IMG/VR virus record: IMGVR_UViG_3300031963_000048
Coordinates: 30,807 to 94,806 of that record
From: a virus
Length of the DNA: 64,000 nt
Strand: one strand, 5' to 3'
The notes under the pieces are model-generated. The model saw only the letters and a program-made list of their open reading frames with translations. It was not told the origin of the DNA and searched no databases. Below are positions 26,712-32,599 of this stretch, piece after piece (within the stretch, counting starts at the first letter, position 1; every line of letters starts with the position of its first letter). The translations under genes were made by a program, and so were the position numbers.

Positions 26712-26927
26712 ATGACCCTTACTACCCAACAACTTGACCAACTGATTGAAAACTACGCTGAGCGTATTGTTGATGAGATGGACACCAAATGTTTGATGCA
26801 ATTTGTGTACGATACGCTTGTTGAGAGTTTGGCAGGTAAATCTGAAGAAGATGTGCTCGGTGAGATTGCCTATGTTTATGATGAGGATGTTGTCGAAGAA
26901 TTGATTGAGAGTGTGACAGTTCAGTAA
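26712..26927 (+). CDS. Acidic helical protein (71 aa)
   Basis: MTLTTQQLDQLIENYAERIV then DTLVESLAGKSEEDVLGEIA, all-helical, acidic. The frame is open 15 nt upstream inside the previous gene. Its last codons overlap promoter box 14. Confidence 0.65.
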   Translation: MTLTTQQLDQLIENYAERIVDEMDTKCLMQFVYDTLVESLAGKSEEDVLGEIAYVYDEDVVEELIESVTVQ

Positions 26928-26971
26928 GTGGCACAAGGGGGGTTGCAAGTCCCCCCGATCTGGTCCATACT
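26913..26971 (+). promoter_or_regulatory. Phage box promoter 14
   Basis: TGACAGTTCAGTAAGTGGCA at 26913-26932; TGGCAC at 26929, -10 candidate CATACT at 26966-26971 (37 nt). GGGGGG/CCCCCC hairpin between. Box lies in the 3' end of the 26712 gene. Confidence 0.65.
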
Positions 26972-26997
26972 ACATTTGTTGAGAGGGAAACCCCCAA

Positions 26998-27345
26998 ATG
27001 CGTAAGATTGAATCCCAGATGAATGCTGCCATTCGTGACTCCCGCAATTGGAAGTCTGGCAACACTGAGGTTACCTTTGACGCTGAAACTAACGAGTCGA
27101 AAGTGTTTCTTTTCGGCAATCACATTGCTACCATTGGTGACAACTTCGTGCAAATCTTTGACGGTGGATGGCAGTCTGTGACCACCAAATCCCGCCTGAA
27201 TGCGATTCTTCAAGAGCATGGAATCAAGGGTGAATGTGTGTTTCAAAAGAACTTTAAGTGGTTCGTCCACAAGTTCATCGGGCAGGCAGGAACTTCTCCT
27301 GTCTACAATGAATACGATTTCAGCAATGGTTTCATGTTTGCATAA
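26998..27345 (+). CDS. Conserved phage protein (115 aa)
   Basis: MRKIESQMNAAIRDSRNWKS then VTFDAETNESKVFLFGNHIA and FVQIFDGGWQSVTTKSRLNA. This is a widespread phage hypothetical family; a beta-sheet with a Trp-containing turn, function unknown. Single-gene unit between promoter 14 and a strong terminator. Confidence 0.8.
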   Translation: MRKIESQMNAAIRDSRNWKSGNTEVTFDAETNESKVFLFGNHIATIGDNFVQIFDGGWQSVTTKSRLNAILQEHGIKGECVFQKNFKWFVHKFIGQAGTSPVYNEYDFSNGFMFA

Positions 27346-27351
27346 AGAATC

Positions 27352-27377
27352 GGGGGGCAATATGCTCCCCTTTTTTT
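27352..27377 (+). terminator. Strong intrinsic terminator
   Basis: GGGGGGC (27352-27358) pairs with GCTCCCC (27364-27370), one G-U, loop AATAT, followed by seven T. Ends the 26998 unit. Confidence 0.85.
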
Positions 27378-27398
27378 ATACTCAAGTCGGCTGCTCGT

Positions 27399-27457
27399 GT
27401 GCCAGTTGAGAGAGTGGCACACACCCCCTTGCAATCGGCACCAATCCCTGCAATACT
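27399..27457 (+). promoter_or_regulatory. Phage box promoter 15, possibly leaderless
   Basis: GTGCCA/TGGCAC dyad (27399-27404, 27415-27420); the -10 candidate AATACT at 27452-27457 keeps the 37-nt spacing. The ATG at 27464 is only 12 nt from the -10 start, so transcription would begin at or beside the start codon. Confidence 0.6.
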
Positions 27458-27463
27458 AAAAGC

Positions 27464-28360
27464 ATGAAAAACACCCACCTTGAGCACCCCGAAGATTCTA
27501 TTCTCACGGGTGACCTTTCTGCCCTGGATTGGTTCGTGAATCCTGGCAACTTGAGCGTCAAGATTGATGGCGCCCCTGCGATTGTCTGGGGTGTGAATCC
27601 TGCCAATGGTGAGTTCTTTGTAGGAACCAAAGCAGTCTTTAACAAGAAAAAGATTCGTATTGCTCACAATCATGAAGAAATTGATTCATTCTATCAGGGT
27701 GAAGTTGCGCGTATTCTTCACGCTTGCTTTGATTATCTGCCTCGCTTCGATACTATCTACCAAGGTGATTTTATTGGGTTTGGTGGTAGTGATGAGTATA
27801 CTCCCAACACGATCACTTACAAGTTTCCTGAGGTAGTTTCTCAGCAAATTATCATTGCACCGCACACTTGCTATTATGCTGAGAGCGATCTTCGTGACGC
27901 TCAAGCATTCCCCGATCGTAGCATCTGGAATGATACTGAGACGGTGAAGTTCGTGCAACCTCAAGCATACATTCAGCACGGTCAAACGTCCTTCGCTGAT
28001 GTAGAGGAAGTCTGCAAGTTTGCCCGTCAAATGGCAACTGTTGTGACCTTTGCAACTGATAAAGAAGCGGCAAAGATTAAGCAGCAACTGAATGCTTGCA
28101 TCCGTGAGAATCGTCCTGTTGTGAATAGTGAATTCGACTGCGATCCTAACCTGCTGGGGTTGTGGGCACTGGTGAAATCTATCAAGGCAGATTGTCTCTA
28201 TCTGTGCCGCAATGATGGTCCTGCCGCTTACATCGGGCAGGAGAGAATCGACTCCGAAGGTTACGTACTCACCAATGAGTTTGGTATGTTTAAGTTGGTG
28301 AATCGTGAGGCATTCTCCTATCATAATTTCAACAGCGGTCGCTTTCAGTGTGCCAGTTGA
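27464..28360 (+). CDS. Ligase-like nucleotidyltransferase (298 aa)
   Basis: Carries the motif set of the covalent nucleotidyltransferase superfamily (DNA/RNA ligases, capping enzymes): motif I SVKIDGAPAIVWG with the candidate adenylated Lys33, an IYQGDF segment near residues 98-103 in the position of motif III, motif IV EGYV near 265-268, and motif V FKLVNR near 276-281. The length suits a single NTase domain without an OB domain, so it may seal or tag RNA or DNA ends, or be a degenerate relative. Related KxDGAPA proteins occur in T4-like phages as unknowns. The stop codon lies inside promoter box 16. Activity is inference. Confidence 0.72.
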   Translation: MKNTHLEHPEDSILTGDLSALDWFVNPGNLSVKIDGAPAIVWGVNPANGEFFVGTKAVFNKKKIRIAHNHEEIDSFYQGEVARILHACFDYLPRFDTIYQGDFIGFGGSDEYTPNTITYKFPEVVSQQIIIAPHTCYYAESDLRDAQAFPDRSIWNDTETVKFVQPQAYIQHGQTSFADVEEVCKFARQMATVVTFATDKEAAKIKQQLNACIRENRPVVNSEFDCDPNLLGLWALVKSIKADCLYLCRNDGPAAYIGQERIDSEGYVLTNEFGMFKLVNREAFSYHNFNSGRFQCAS

Positions 28361-28407
28361 ATAGGTGGCACAACCCCACCAGGGTGCCCGCACCGATACC
28401 CTATACT
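28350..28407 (+). promoter_or_regulatory. Phage box promoter 16
   Basis: GTGCCAGTTGAATAGGTGGC at 28350-28369, overlapping the last codons and TGA of the upstream gene; TGGCAC at 28366, TATACT at 28402-28407 (36 nt). ATG at 28451 is unusually far (49 nt). Confidence 0.68.
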
Positions 28408-28450
28408 AAGGGCATCGGAGGGGAAACGACCCTCCACAGCATTCCCCCTG

Positions 28451-29038
28451 ATGACTCTGACCGCCACCCTTGAGAAACTCACCGCTTTTGTGGTGACTGA
28501 AACCAACCGCTACGTTAGTGAAGAGTTCCGCCTGTATGGTAAGACTCTGCAACAGATTAAAGATAGCGGCATGGAAACTGCAGACTTTACGAAAATCTTT
28601 CAATACATTGTAAATGAGGTGATTGAGGAAGGAATCCGTCGCCTTGGGATTGATGGTCGCCGTGAGGAAGTTGCCGGGTATGATTACATCATCGAAGGTC
28701 AACCTGTTGAGTTCAAATTGATGGGCGGCGAGTCTAAATCGTCCTTTGCCACTGGTAACAAAACCTCTCACTTTGGTGGCAAAAAGACTAACCTTGTGTG
28801 GTCGATTAAGTACACCTTCAGTGATAATCAAATCGACAACTTTGGTATGGTTTTGATTGATACCAATCTCACCAAATCTAACGTTTGGAAGTCTTCCTCT
28901 GGTCGCAAAGATTCCTTCTCTCAGTTGCAACTTTCTATCGGTGAAGATAACTGCATTCTGTCGCAAATGGGCATTGTGAAACCTGCTCAAAAGTGGTTGC
29001 AGTTCCTGCCCCTGCCCACTGCCGTCCTGCTGGGGTGA
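28451..29038 (+). CDS. PD-(D/E)xK nuclease-like protein (195 aa)
   Basis: Residues about 77-90, YDYIIEGQPVEFKL, give D78 and E87-x-K89, the metal-binding spacing of the PD-(D/E)xK nuclease fold; a helix with Glu residues (NEVIEEGIRRLGI) precedes it as in many restriction enzymes. The region after it (SKSSFATGNKTSHFGGKKTN) is rich in Gly/Ser/Lys and may contact DNA. About 200 aa is normal for a small type II-like nuclease or a host-DNA-degrading enzyme. No methyltransferase is adjacent. Family not identified; activity inferred from one motif. Confidence 0.6.
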   Translation: MTLTATLEKLTAFVVTETNRYVSEEFRLYGKTLQQIKDSGMETADFTKIFQYIVNEVIEEGIRRLGIDGRREEVAGYDYIIEGQPVEFKLMGGESKSSFATGNKTSHFGGKKTNLVWSIKYTFSDNQIDNFGMVLIDTNLTKSNVWKSSSGRKDSFSQLQLSIGEDNCILSQMGIVKPAQKWLQFLPLPTAVLLG

Positions 29039-29093
29039 CAATTCACCAGGTGGCACACCCTGCCCCCTGAGACCCCACCCGACCCCTTACACT
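29035..29093 (+). promoter_or_regulatory. Phage box promoter 17
   Basis: GTGACAATTCACCAGGTGGC at 29035-29054 with TGGCAC at 29051; TACACT at 29088-29093 (37 nt). It begins at the stop codon of the nuclease-like gene. ATG at 29118. Confidence 0.65.
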
Positions 29094-29117
29094 TAACAAG
29101 TCAACCGCAAACGACCC

Positions 29118-29294
29118 ATGCGCTACAACCCCGCCACCGACCGCGCCCTCTATACCATCGATGAGATTGCTGCCCAGTGCCGCGCTGCCATCCTGAAGGC
29201 AGAGCGCCAGCACGTTGAGCAGGTCGCTGACCGTATCTATGATGAGGTGCTGAGCTTTGCCCGTTGGGAGAACGACGTTTTGGTTGCCGCCTGA
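29118..29294 (+). CDS. Helical protein (58 aa), GC-rich
   Basis: MRYNPATDRALYTIDEIAAQ then CRAAILKAERQHVEQVADRI: helical, Ala/Arg-rich. First of a series of GC-rich single-gene units with CAACCGCAA-type leaders. Unknown function. Confidence 0.65.
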   Translation: MRYNPATDRALYTIDEIAAQCRAAILKAERQHVEQVADRIYDEVLSFARWENDVLVAA

Positions 29295-29299
29295 CCTGC

Positions 29300-29305
29300 T
29301 ACAAT
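29300..29305 (+). promoter_or_regulatory. -10 box TACAAT of the 29328 unit
   Basis: CTGCTACAATACTCTCAC, 28 nt before the ATG. The same string recurs at 29676 and 30137. No good -35 or TGGCAC box. Confidence 0.55.
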
Positions 29306-29327
29306 ACTCTCACCCATCCGAGTCACG

Positions 29328-29474
29328 ATGTCCCGCCAGCAACGCCACACTCACAGTCTCCGTTGCAACAGTCACCAGATCCGCGCGGTGCTCATGCATG
29401 GACCCCGCTACTCCCCGGTAGAATATGTGCCACTCGTGAAGGTGACCCACGGCAACGCTGACCCTGACCGCTGA
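29328..29474 (+). CDS. Small basic protein (48 aa)
   Basis: MSRQQRHTHSLRCNSHQIRA then VLMHGPRYSPVEYVPLVKVT; basic His/Arg-rich N-terminus, beta-rich end. Monocistronic with its own TACAAT. Unknown function. Confidence 0.55.
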   Translation: MSRQQRHTHSLRCNSHQIRAVLMHGPRYSPVEYVPLVKVTHGNADPDR

Positions 29475-29479
29475 CCCTG

Positions 29480-29485
29480 TAGAAT
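29480..29485 (+). promoter_or_regulatory. -10 box TAGAAT of the 29509 unit
   Basis: CCTGTAGAATTCTCTCACAA, 29 nt before the ATG at 29509, followed by CAACCGCAACCGACCC leader. Confidence 0.5.
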
Positions 29486-29508
29486 TCTCTCACAACCGCA
29501 ACCGACCC

Positions 29509-29670
29509 ATGAGAATCGAAGTCCGTTACCAGACCCCCTACAACCACACCGAGTGGCGCTCGCAGTGGTTCCCCACCCTGCAGGAGGCAGAGCGTATGGT
29601 AGACTTCTACCGGTCCTGTGGGTCGCCTGCTCACGTTGCCCCCAGCAGTCTGGCGCAGTTCGCCCGCTGA
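29509..29670 (+). CDS. Small protein (53 aa)
   Basis: MRIEVRYQTPYNHTEWRSQW then FPTLQEAERMVDFYRSCGSP: a beta-hairpin followed by a helix, basic. GC-rich. Unknown function. Confidence 0.55.
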   Translation: MRIEVRYQTPYNHTEWRSQWFPTLQEAERMVDFYRSCGSPAHVAPSSLAQFAR

Positions 29671-29675
29671 CCTGC

Positions 29676-29681
29676 TACAAT
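29676..29681 (+). promoter_or_regulatory. -10 box TACAAT of the 29708 unit
   Basis: CTGCTACAATACTCTCACC, 32 nt before the ATG at 29708; identical core to the 29300 site. Confidence 0.55.
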
Positions 29682-29707
29682 ACTCTCACCCCACACCCCC
29701 CGACATC

Positions 29708-29860
29708 ATGACCGCTGACCTTGCCATCTCCCTGCTCCGCCGTGGCGCCAACGGCACCCAGATCCTGGAGATTCTGGAGACCCTGACCGCTGAGGTCGAA
29801 CAGGAGAACATCGCTGACTTTCTTGCCCATGCTGCCACGCTGCAGGAAATCCAGTTTTGA
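29708..29860 (+). CDS. Conserved small cyanophage protein (50 aa)
   Basis: MTADLAISLLRRGANGTQIL then EILETLTAEVEQENIADFLA: helical acidic protein that I recognise as recurrent in cyanophages; unknown function. The frame is open 90 nt upstream through the -10, which excludes the longer start. Confidence 0.7.
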   Translation: MTADLAISLLRRGANGTQILEILETLTAEVEQENIADFLAHAATLQEIQF

Positions 29861-29868
29861 AATCGCAC

Positions 29869-29900
29869 ACCCCCTGCCTGCTGTCGCGGGTGGGGGGTTT
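29869..29900 (+). terminator. GC-rich hairpin terminator
   Basis: ACCCCC (29869-29874) pairs with GGGGGT (29893-29898), then TTT. Large loop, so strength is uncertain. The -10 TACACT of the next unit overlaps its end. Confidence 0.5.
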
Positions 29901-29905
29901 ACACT
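29900..29905 (+). promoter_or_regulatory. -10 box TACACT of the 29937 unit
   Basis: GGTTTACACTAAGGC directly after the G-rich arm of the terminator, 37 nt before the ATG. Confidence 0.45.
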
Positions 29906-29936
29906 AAGGCATACCAAAGCAACCGACAGACGACCG

Positions 29937-30125
29937 ATGCGTTTCCCCCTTGCCATGTGCTCTGACCTGGAGACCCGCCAAATCAAATGGATCTCCCGCG
30001 CTGACCAGTTGAAGAACGGTTCCCGCCCTTCCCCCTACATTCACTGGGGAGTGCCCGCTGCCACCATCGCTGCCCAGTATGCTGAGGCACACCGTAACGA
30101 CGTTCGTCAGGCGCAGTGGGGGTGA
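29937..30125 (+). CDS. Small basic protein (62 aa)
   Basis: MRFPLAMCSDLETRQIKWIS then RPSPYIHWGVPAATIAAQYA; basic, with a C-terminal helix. GC-rich monocistron. Unknown function; longer in-frame start upstream would cross the terminator and -10. Confidence 0.6.
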   Translation: MRFPLAMCSDLETRQIKWISRADQLKNGSRPSPYIHWGVPAATIAAQYAEAHRNDVRQAQWG

Positions 30126-30136
30126 CCCCGATCTGC

Positions 30137-30142
30137 TACAAT
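30137..30142 (+). promoter_or_regulatory. -10 box TACAAT of the 30166 unit
   Basis: CTGCTACAATACTCTCAACC, 29 nt before the ATG at 30166, with a CAACCGCAACCAACCC leader. Confidence 0.55.
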
Positions 30143-30165
30143 ACTCTCAACCGCAACCAACCCCC

Positions 30166-30432
30166 ATGCTTCGCCCCAACGCCCGCCAGACCAAAGGACA
30201 AATCGCCAAAGGTGATGGCGCACTGAAAGGCACGTGCCCCGTGAATGGCAGTGCTGGTTCGGGTCGTGCCTTCACCATTACCCCCGTCGTTGGGTTGGGG
30301 CGTCAATGGGTCGGTGATAAGGACGCCAACGCCCGCCGCTTTGCAGAGCAGGCACGTGCTGACCGTATCGCTGCTGCCCGTGACCGCCTGCTGAATCGGG
30401 TGGGTCATTCGCCGCTCGCTGCCCGCTTCTGA
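30166..30432 (+). CDS. Basic Ala/Arg/Gly-rich protein (88 aa)
   Basis: Starts MLRPNARQTKGQIAKGDGAL, rich in Lys/Arg/Gly in the first half, then a helix ARRFAEQARADRIAAARDRL. The strong positive charge suggests nucleic-acid binding. Last gene of the GC-rich block. Unknown family. Confidence 0.65.
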   Translation: MLRPNARQTKGQIAKGDGALKGTCPVNGSAGSGRAFTITPVVGLGRQWVGDKDANARRFAEQARADRIAAARDRLLNRVGHSPLAARF

Positions 30433-30463
30433 GTCATTCGTGCGTCGGCAGTCATTCGTGCGT
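30433..30463 (+). repeat. Direct repeat GTCATTCGTGCGT
   Basis: Two exact copies of a 13-mer, 30433-30445 and 30451-30463, start 18 nt apart, immediately after the 30166 stop. Could be protein sites or an insertion scar. Confidence 0.65.
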
Positions 30464-30487
30464 GTTTGGCAGGGGTCCGGGATTTAT

Positions 30488-30516
30488 GCCCGCCCCGTCG
30501 GGCGGCGTGTTATAAT
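30488..30516 (+). terminator. GC hairpin followed by TATAAT
   Basis: GCCCG (30488-30492) pairs with CGGGC (30499-30503), loop CCCCGT; TATAAT follows at 30511-30516. It probably closes the GC-rich block. The 145 nt from there to 30660 hold no clear gene; an AT-rich stretch precedes the next start. Confidence 0.55.
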
Positions 30517-30660
30517 ATTATAAAGGTTAAACCCCCGTATATAAAATCGATGGGTCCCTGTAACCTACAAAGTGTTACGGAAGCAAGCTAATTATTACAT
30601 TGAAGATTAAAAATTTTTTTGCCATATATAAAAACGAAAAAGGTTGTTTGTTTTACACAT

Positions 30661-30837
30661 ATGAAAAAAAATTCCGGGGAAATTTTTGAGACCATAGAGG
30701 TTGATCCAGTTAGCGGTGATTATTACATCAAAATTCCAGGTGAGATTATGAATGAACTTTCTTGGTATGAAGATACTGAGATTTCTTTTACTTTAGATGG
30801 TAATGATATTATTCTATCTGAAAGAAAGGAAGATTGA
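30661..30837 (+). CDS. AbrB-like small protein (58 aa)
   Basis: MKKNSGEIFETIEVDPVSGD then YYIKIPGEIMNELSWYEDTE: the 'v-x-IP-x-x-x-(m/l)-x-x-l-x-(W)-y-x-x-t' hairpin pattern of AbrB/MazE-type swapped-hairpin DNA-binding proteins, of a version seen in cyanophages. Likely a small DNA-binding regulator. Start placed at 30661 rather than the upstream 30619 ATG because of the conserved MKK beginning. Confidence 0.7.
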   Translation: MKKNSGEIFETIEVDPVSGDYYIKIPGEIMNELSWYEDTEISFTLDGNDIILSERKED

Positions 30838-30862
30838 CATTGAATACATAATGTTGTATGAT
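30834..30862 (+). promoter_or_regulatory. Sigma-70 promoter of the glycosyltransferase unit
   Basis: TTGACA (30834-30839), 17-nt spacer, TATGAT (30857-30862), 23 nt before the ATG at 30885. The -35 overlaps the stop of the AbrB-like gene. Confidence 0.7.
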
Positions 30863-30884
30863 ACTGAAGTAACTACTTTCTATT

Positions 30885-31643
30885 ATGGCTAAAGGATTTA
30901 CGGTAAAAGCAAAATCGCCCGTCACTCAAACAGCAACAGAAGAATGGGATTATAATCTTGCAAGAGAAATGGTAAGAGGAAAATCTGTTGTTTTCTGTCT
31001 CCCAGGGCGGGGAGTTTCATATACATATCTTAAAAACTTTGTACAACTCTGTTTTGATTTGGTGCAGAGCGGGGCAAGCATTCAAATCTCACAAGACTAC
31101 TCTTCAATGGTCAACTTTGCCCGTTGCAAGTGTTTAGGTGCAAACGTATTACGTGGACCAGATCAGGTGCCATGGGATGGTAAACTGAATTATGATTGGC
31201 AGTTGTGGATTGATTCTGACATTGTATTCAACACTGAAAAATTCTGGCAACTGGTGCTAATGGACAAAGATATTGCTTCTGGTTGGTATGCAACAGAAGA
31301 TGGTCACACAACTTCGGTTGCTCATTGGATGGAAGAAGATGACTTTAGAAACAATGGTGGTGTGATGAATCATGAAACCGTTGAGAGCATCTCAAAGCGT
31401 CGTAAACCATTCACTGTGGATTATGCAGGTTTTGGTTGGTTGCTGATTAAGCACGGTGTCTTTGAGCACTCTGAAATGAAGTATCCTTGGTTCGCACCAA
31501 AGATGCAGGTTTTCGAATCAGGAGAAGTGCAGGATATGTGCGGTGAGGACGTATCTTTCTGTCTGGATGCAAAGGAGGCAGGATTTGAAATCTGGTGCGA
31601 TCCACGCATTCGTGTTGGGCATGAAAAAACAAGAATCATCTGA
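30885..31643 (+). CDS. GT-A-type glycosyltransferase (252 aa)
   Basis: Sugar-nucleotide transferase of the GT-A fold: the metal-binding DxD is D110-S-D112 in LWIDSDIVF, preceded by a core beta-strand (VVFCLPGRGVSY) and followed by the acceptor-side GFGWLLIKHGVFE and GEDVSFCLDAKEAGFEIWCD segments typical of family 2-like enzymes. Cyanophages carry such genes near the baseplate block, presumably to modify DNA, virion or host surface sugars. Substrate unknown. Confidence 0.8.
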   Translation: MAKGFTVKAKSPVTQTATEEWDYNLAREMVRGKSVVFCLPGRGVSYTYLKNFVQLCFDLVQSGASIQISQDYSSMVNFARCKCLGANVLRGPDQVPWDGKLNYDWQLWIDSDIVFNTEKFWQLVLMDKDIASGWYATEDGHTTSVAHWMEEDDFRNNGGVMNHETVESISKRRKPFTVDYAGFGWLLIKHGVFEHSEMKYPWFAPKMQVFESGEVQDMCGEDVSFCLDAKEAGFEIWCDPRIRVGHEKTRII

Positions 31644-31647
31644 GAAA

Positions 31648-31815
31648 ATGGCAGAGGAAACGTATAACATCATCTGCAAGGGAAGAAAGATTTATTCCTC
31701 ACTCACTGAAGAAGAATATTTCAATGTAATGGAGGATCTGTCGATTGAATATTATCAGACAGGTTCTCCACGCCCTGAAGATATTGAAACAGAAATTATT
31801 GGAGAATTAGATTAA
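31648..31815 (+). CDS. Conserved cyanophage protein (55 aa)
   Basis: MAEETYNIICKGRKIYSSLT then EEEYFNVMEDLSIEYYQTGS: small acidic helix-rich protein typical of cyanomyoviruses. Upstream in-frame ATGs (31543, 31621) lie in the glycosyltransferase; 31648 directly after its stop is preferred. TAATG overlap with the next gene. Confidence 0.75.
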   Translation: MAEETYNIICKGRKIYSSLTEEEYFNVMEDLSIEYYQTGSPRPEDIETEIIGELD

Positions 31816-31961
31816 TGGCAATTAAAAAATCACTCAGCGGCAATAAAATCATCGAGTCTCATCCAAAGAATACTCGGCAAGGATGTGGGTCTAATACCAA
31901 GTATGCAGCGTCTTCTCGTAACAAAGCTCGTAAAAAATACAGAGGGCAAGGGAAAGGATAA
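31815..31961 (+). CDS. Small basic cyanophage protein (48 aa)
   Basis: MAIKKSLSGNKIIESHPKNT then SRNKARKKYRGQGKG: strongly basic, probably unstructured and nucleic-acid or ribosome binding; a form I recognise from T4-like cyanophages. Start overlaps the stop before it. Confidence 0.75.
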   Translation: MAIKKSLSGNKIIESHPKNTRQGCGSNTKYAASSRNKARKKYRGQGKG

Positions 31962-31970
31962 TCAACCAAG

Positions 31971-32561
31971 ATGTATCATTTAGATGGAAATGATGAATGG
32001 AATCATATACATCCTGAAGATCTTTGGGTATACAATAAATTATTTTTAAGTCGGATGTTGGGGTATACATGTGGTCCTGTTGGGACTACAGTTTTCAAAC
32101 CCGACTTTTATATTGTTCGACCTTCTTTTAATTTACTTGGAATGGGGCGTTTTGCTCGTAAAGAATGGATTGAAAAACACACCGATAATATTCATCCTGC
32201 AGAATTTTGGTGTGAAATTTTTGAAGGCGAGCACATTAGTGTTGATTTTTATCATAAAAAAGCAGAATTAGTCGTAATTGGAACTCGGGATGATCATGAA
32301 CCTCTTTATAAGTGGAAAAAGTGGCAAAAAATAGATAAAGATATTTCTTTTCCGGATATTTTAAACAATTTAGTAGGCAATTACGAATGGATTAATTGTG
32401 AATTTATCGGGGAAAATCTAATAGAAGTTCATTTTCGTAGAAATCCTGATTTTCGTTATGGAAATTCTGTTGCGATTCCCGTTTGGGATGATAAAAAAAT
32501 CAAAAATATGAAATTCATTGAAGACAATGACTATCATCGTAAAGGTTTTTATATAAAATAA
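31971..32561 (+). CDS. Conserved phage protein (196 aa)
   Basis: Begins MYHLDGNDEWNHIHPEDLWV; the YIVRPSFNLLGMGRFARKEW stretch and the ending CEFIGENLIEVHFRRNPDF are characteristic of a family widespread in T4-like phages. The RPxxNxxGMG strand and the acidic EVHFRxNP end are reminiscent of ATP-grasp enzymes but I cannot confirm a complete active site. Directly upstream of speD. Confidence 0.75.
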   Translation: MYHLDGNDEWNHIHPEDLWVYNKLFLSRMLGYTCGPVGTTVFKPDFYIVRPSFNLLGMGRFARKEWIEKHTDNIHPAEFWCEIFEGEHISVDFYHKKAELVVIGTRDDHEPLYKWKKWQKIDKDISFPDILNNLVGNYEWINCEFIGENLIEVHFRRNPDFRYGNSVAIPVWDDKKIKNMKFIEDNDYHRKGFYIK

Positions 32562-32599
32562 ATAAATTTTTACCGCAAAATGAATTGAAACAGTTTTCG

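Noticed and set aside
26722-27360. Minus-strand frame of 212 codons
   Set aside because: Antisense shadow of the 26712 and 26998 genes; it would run against promoter 14, and no minus-strand promoter or ribosome site was seen.
27686-29056. Minus-strand frames of 235 and 216 codons
   Set aside because: Mirror the ligase-like and nuclease-like genes on the + strand; low-complexity products with no motifs.
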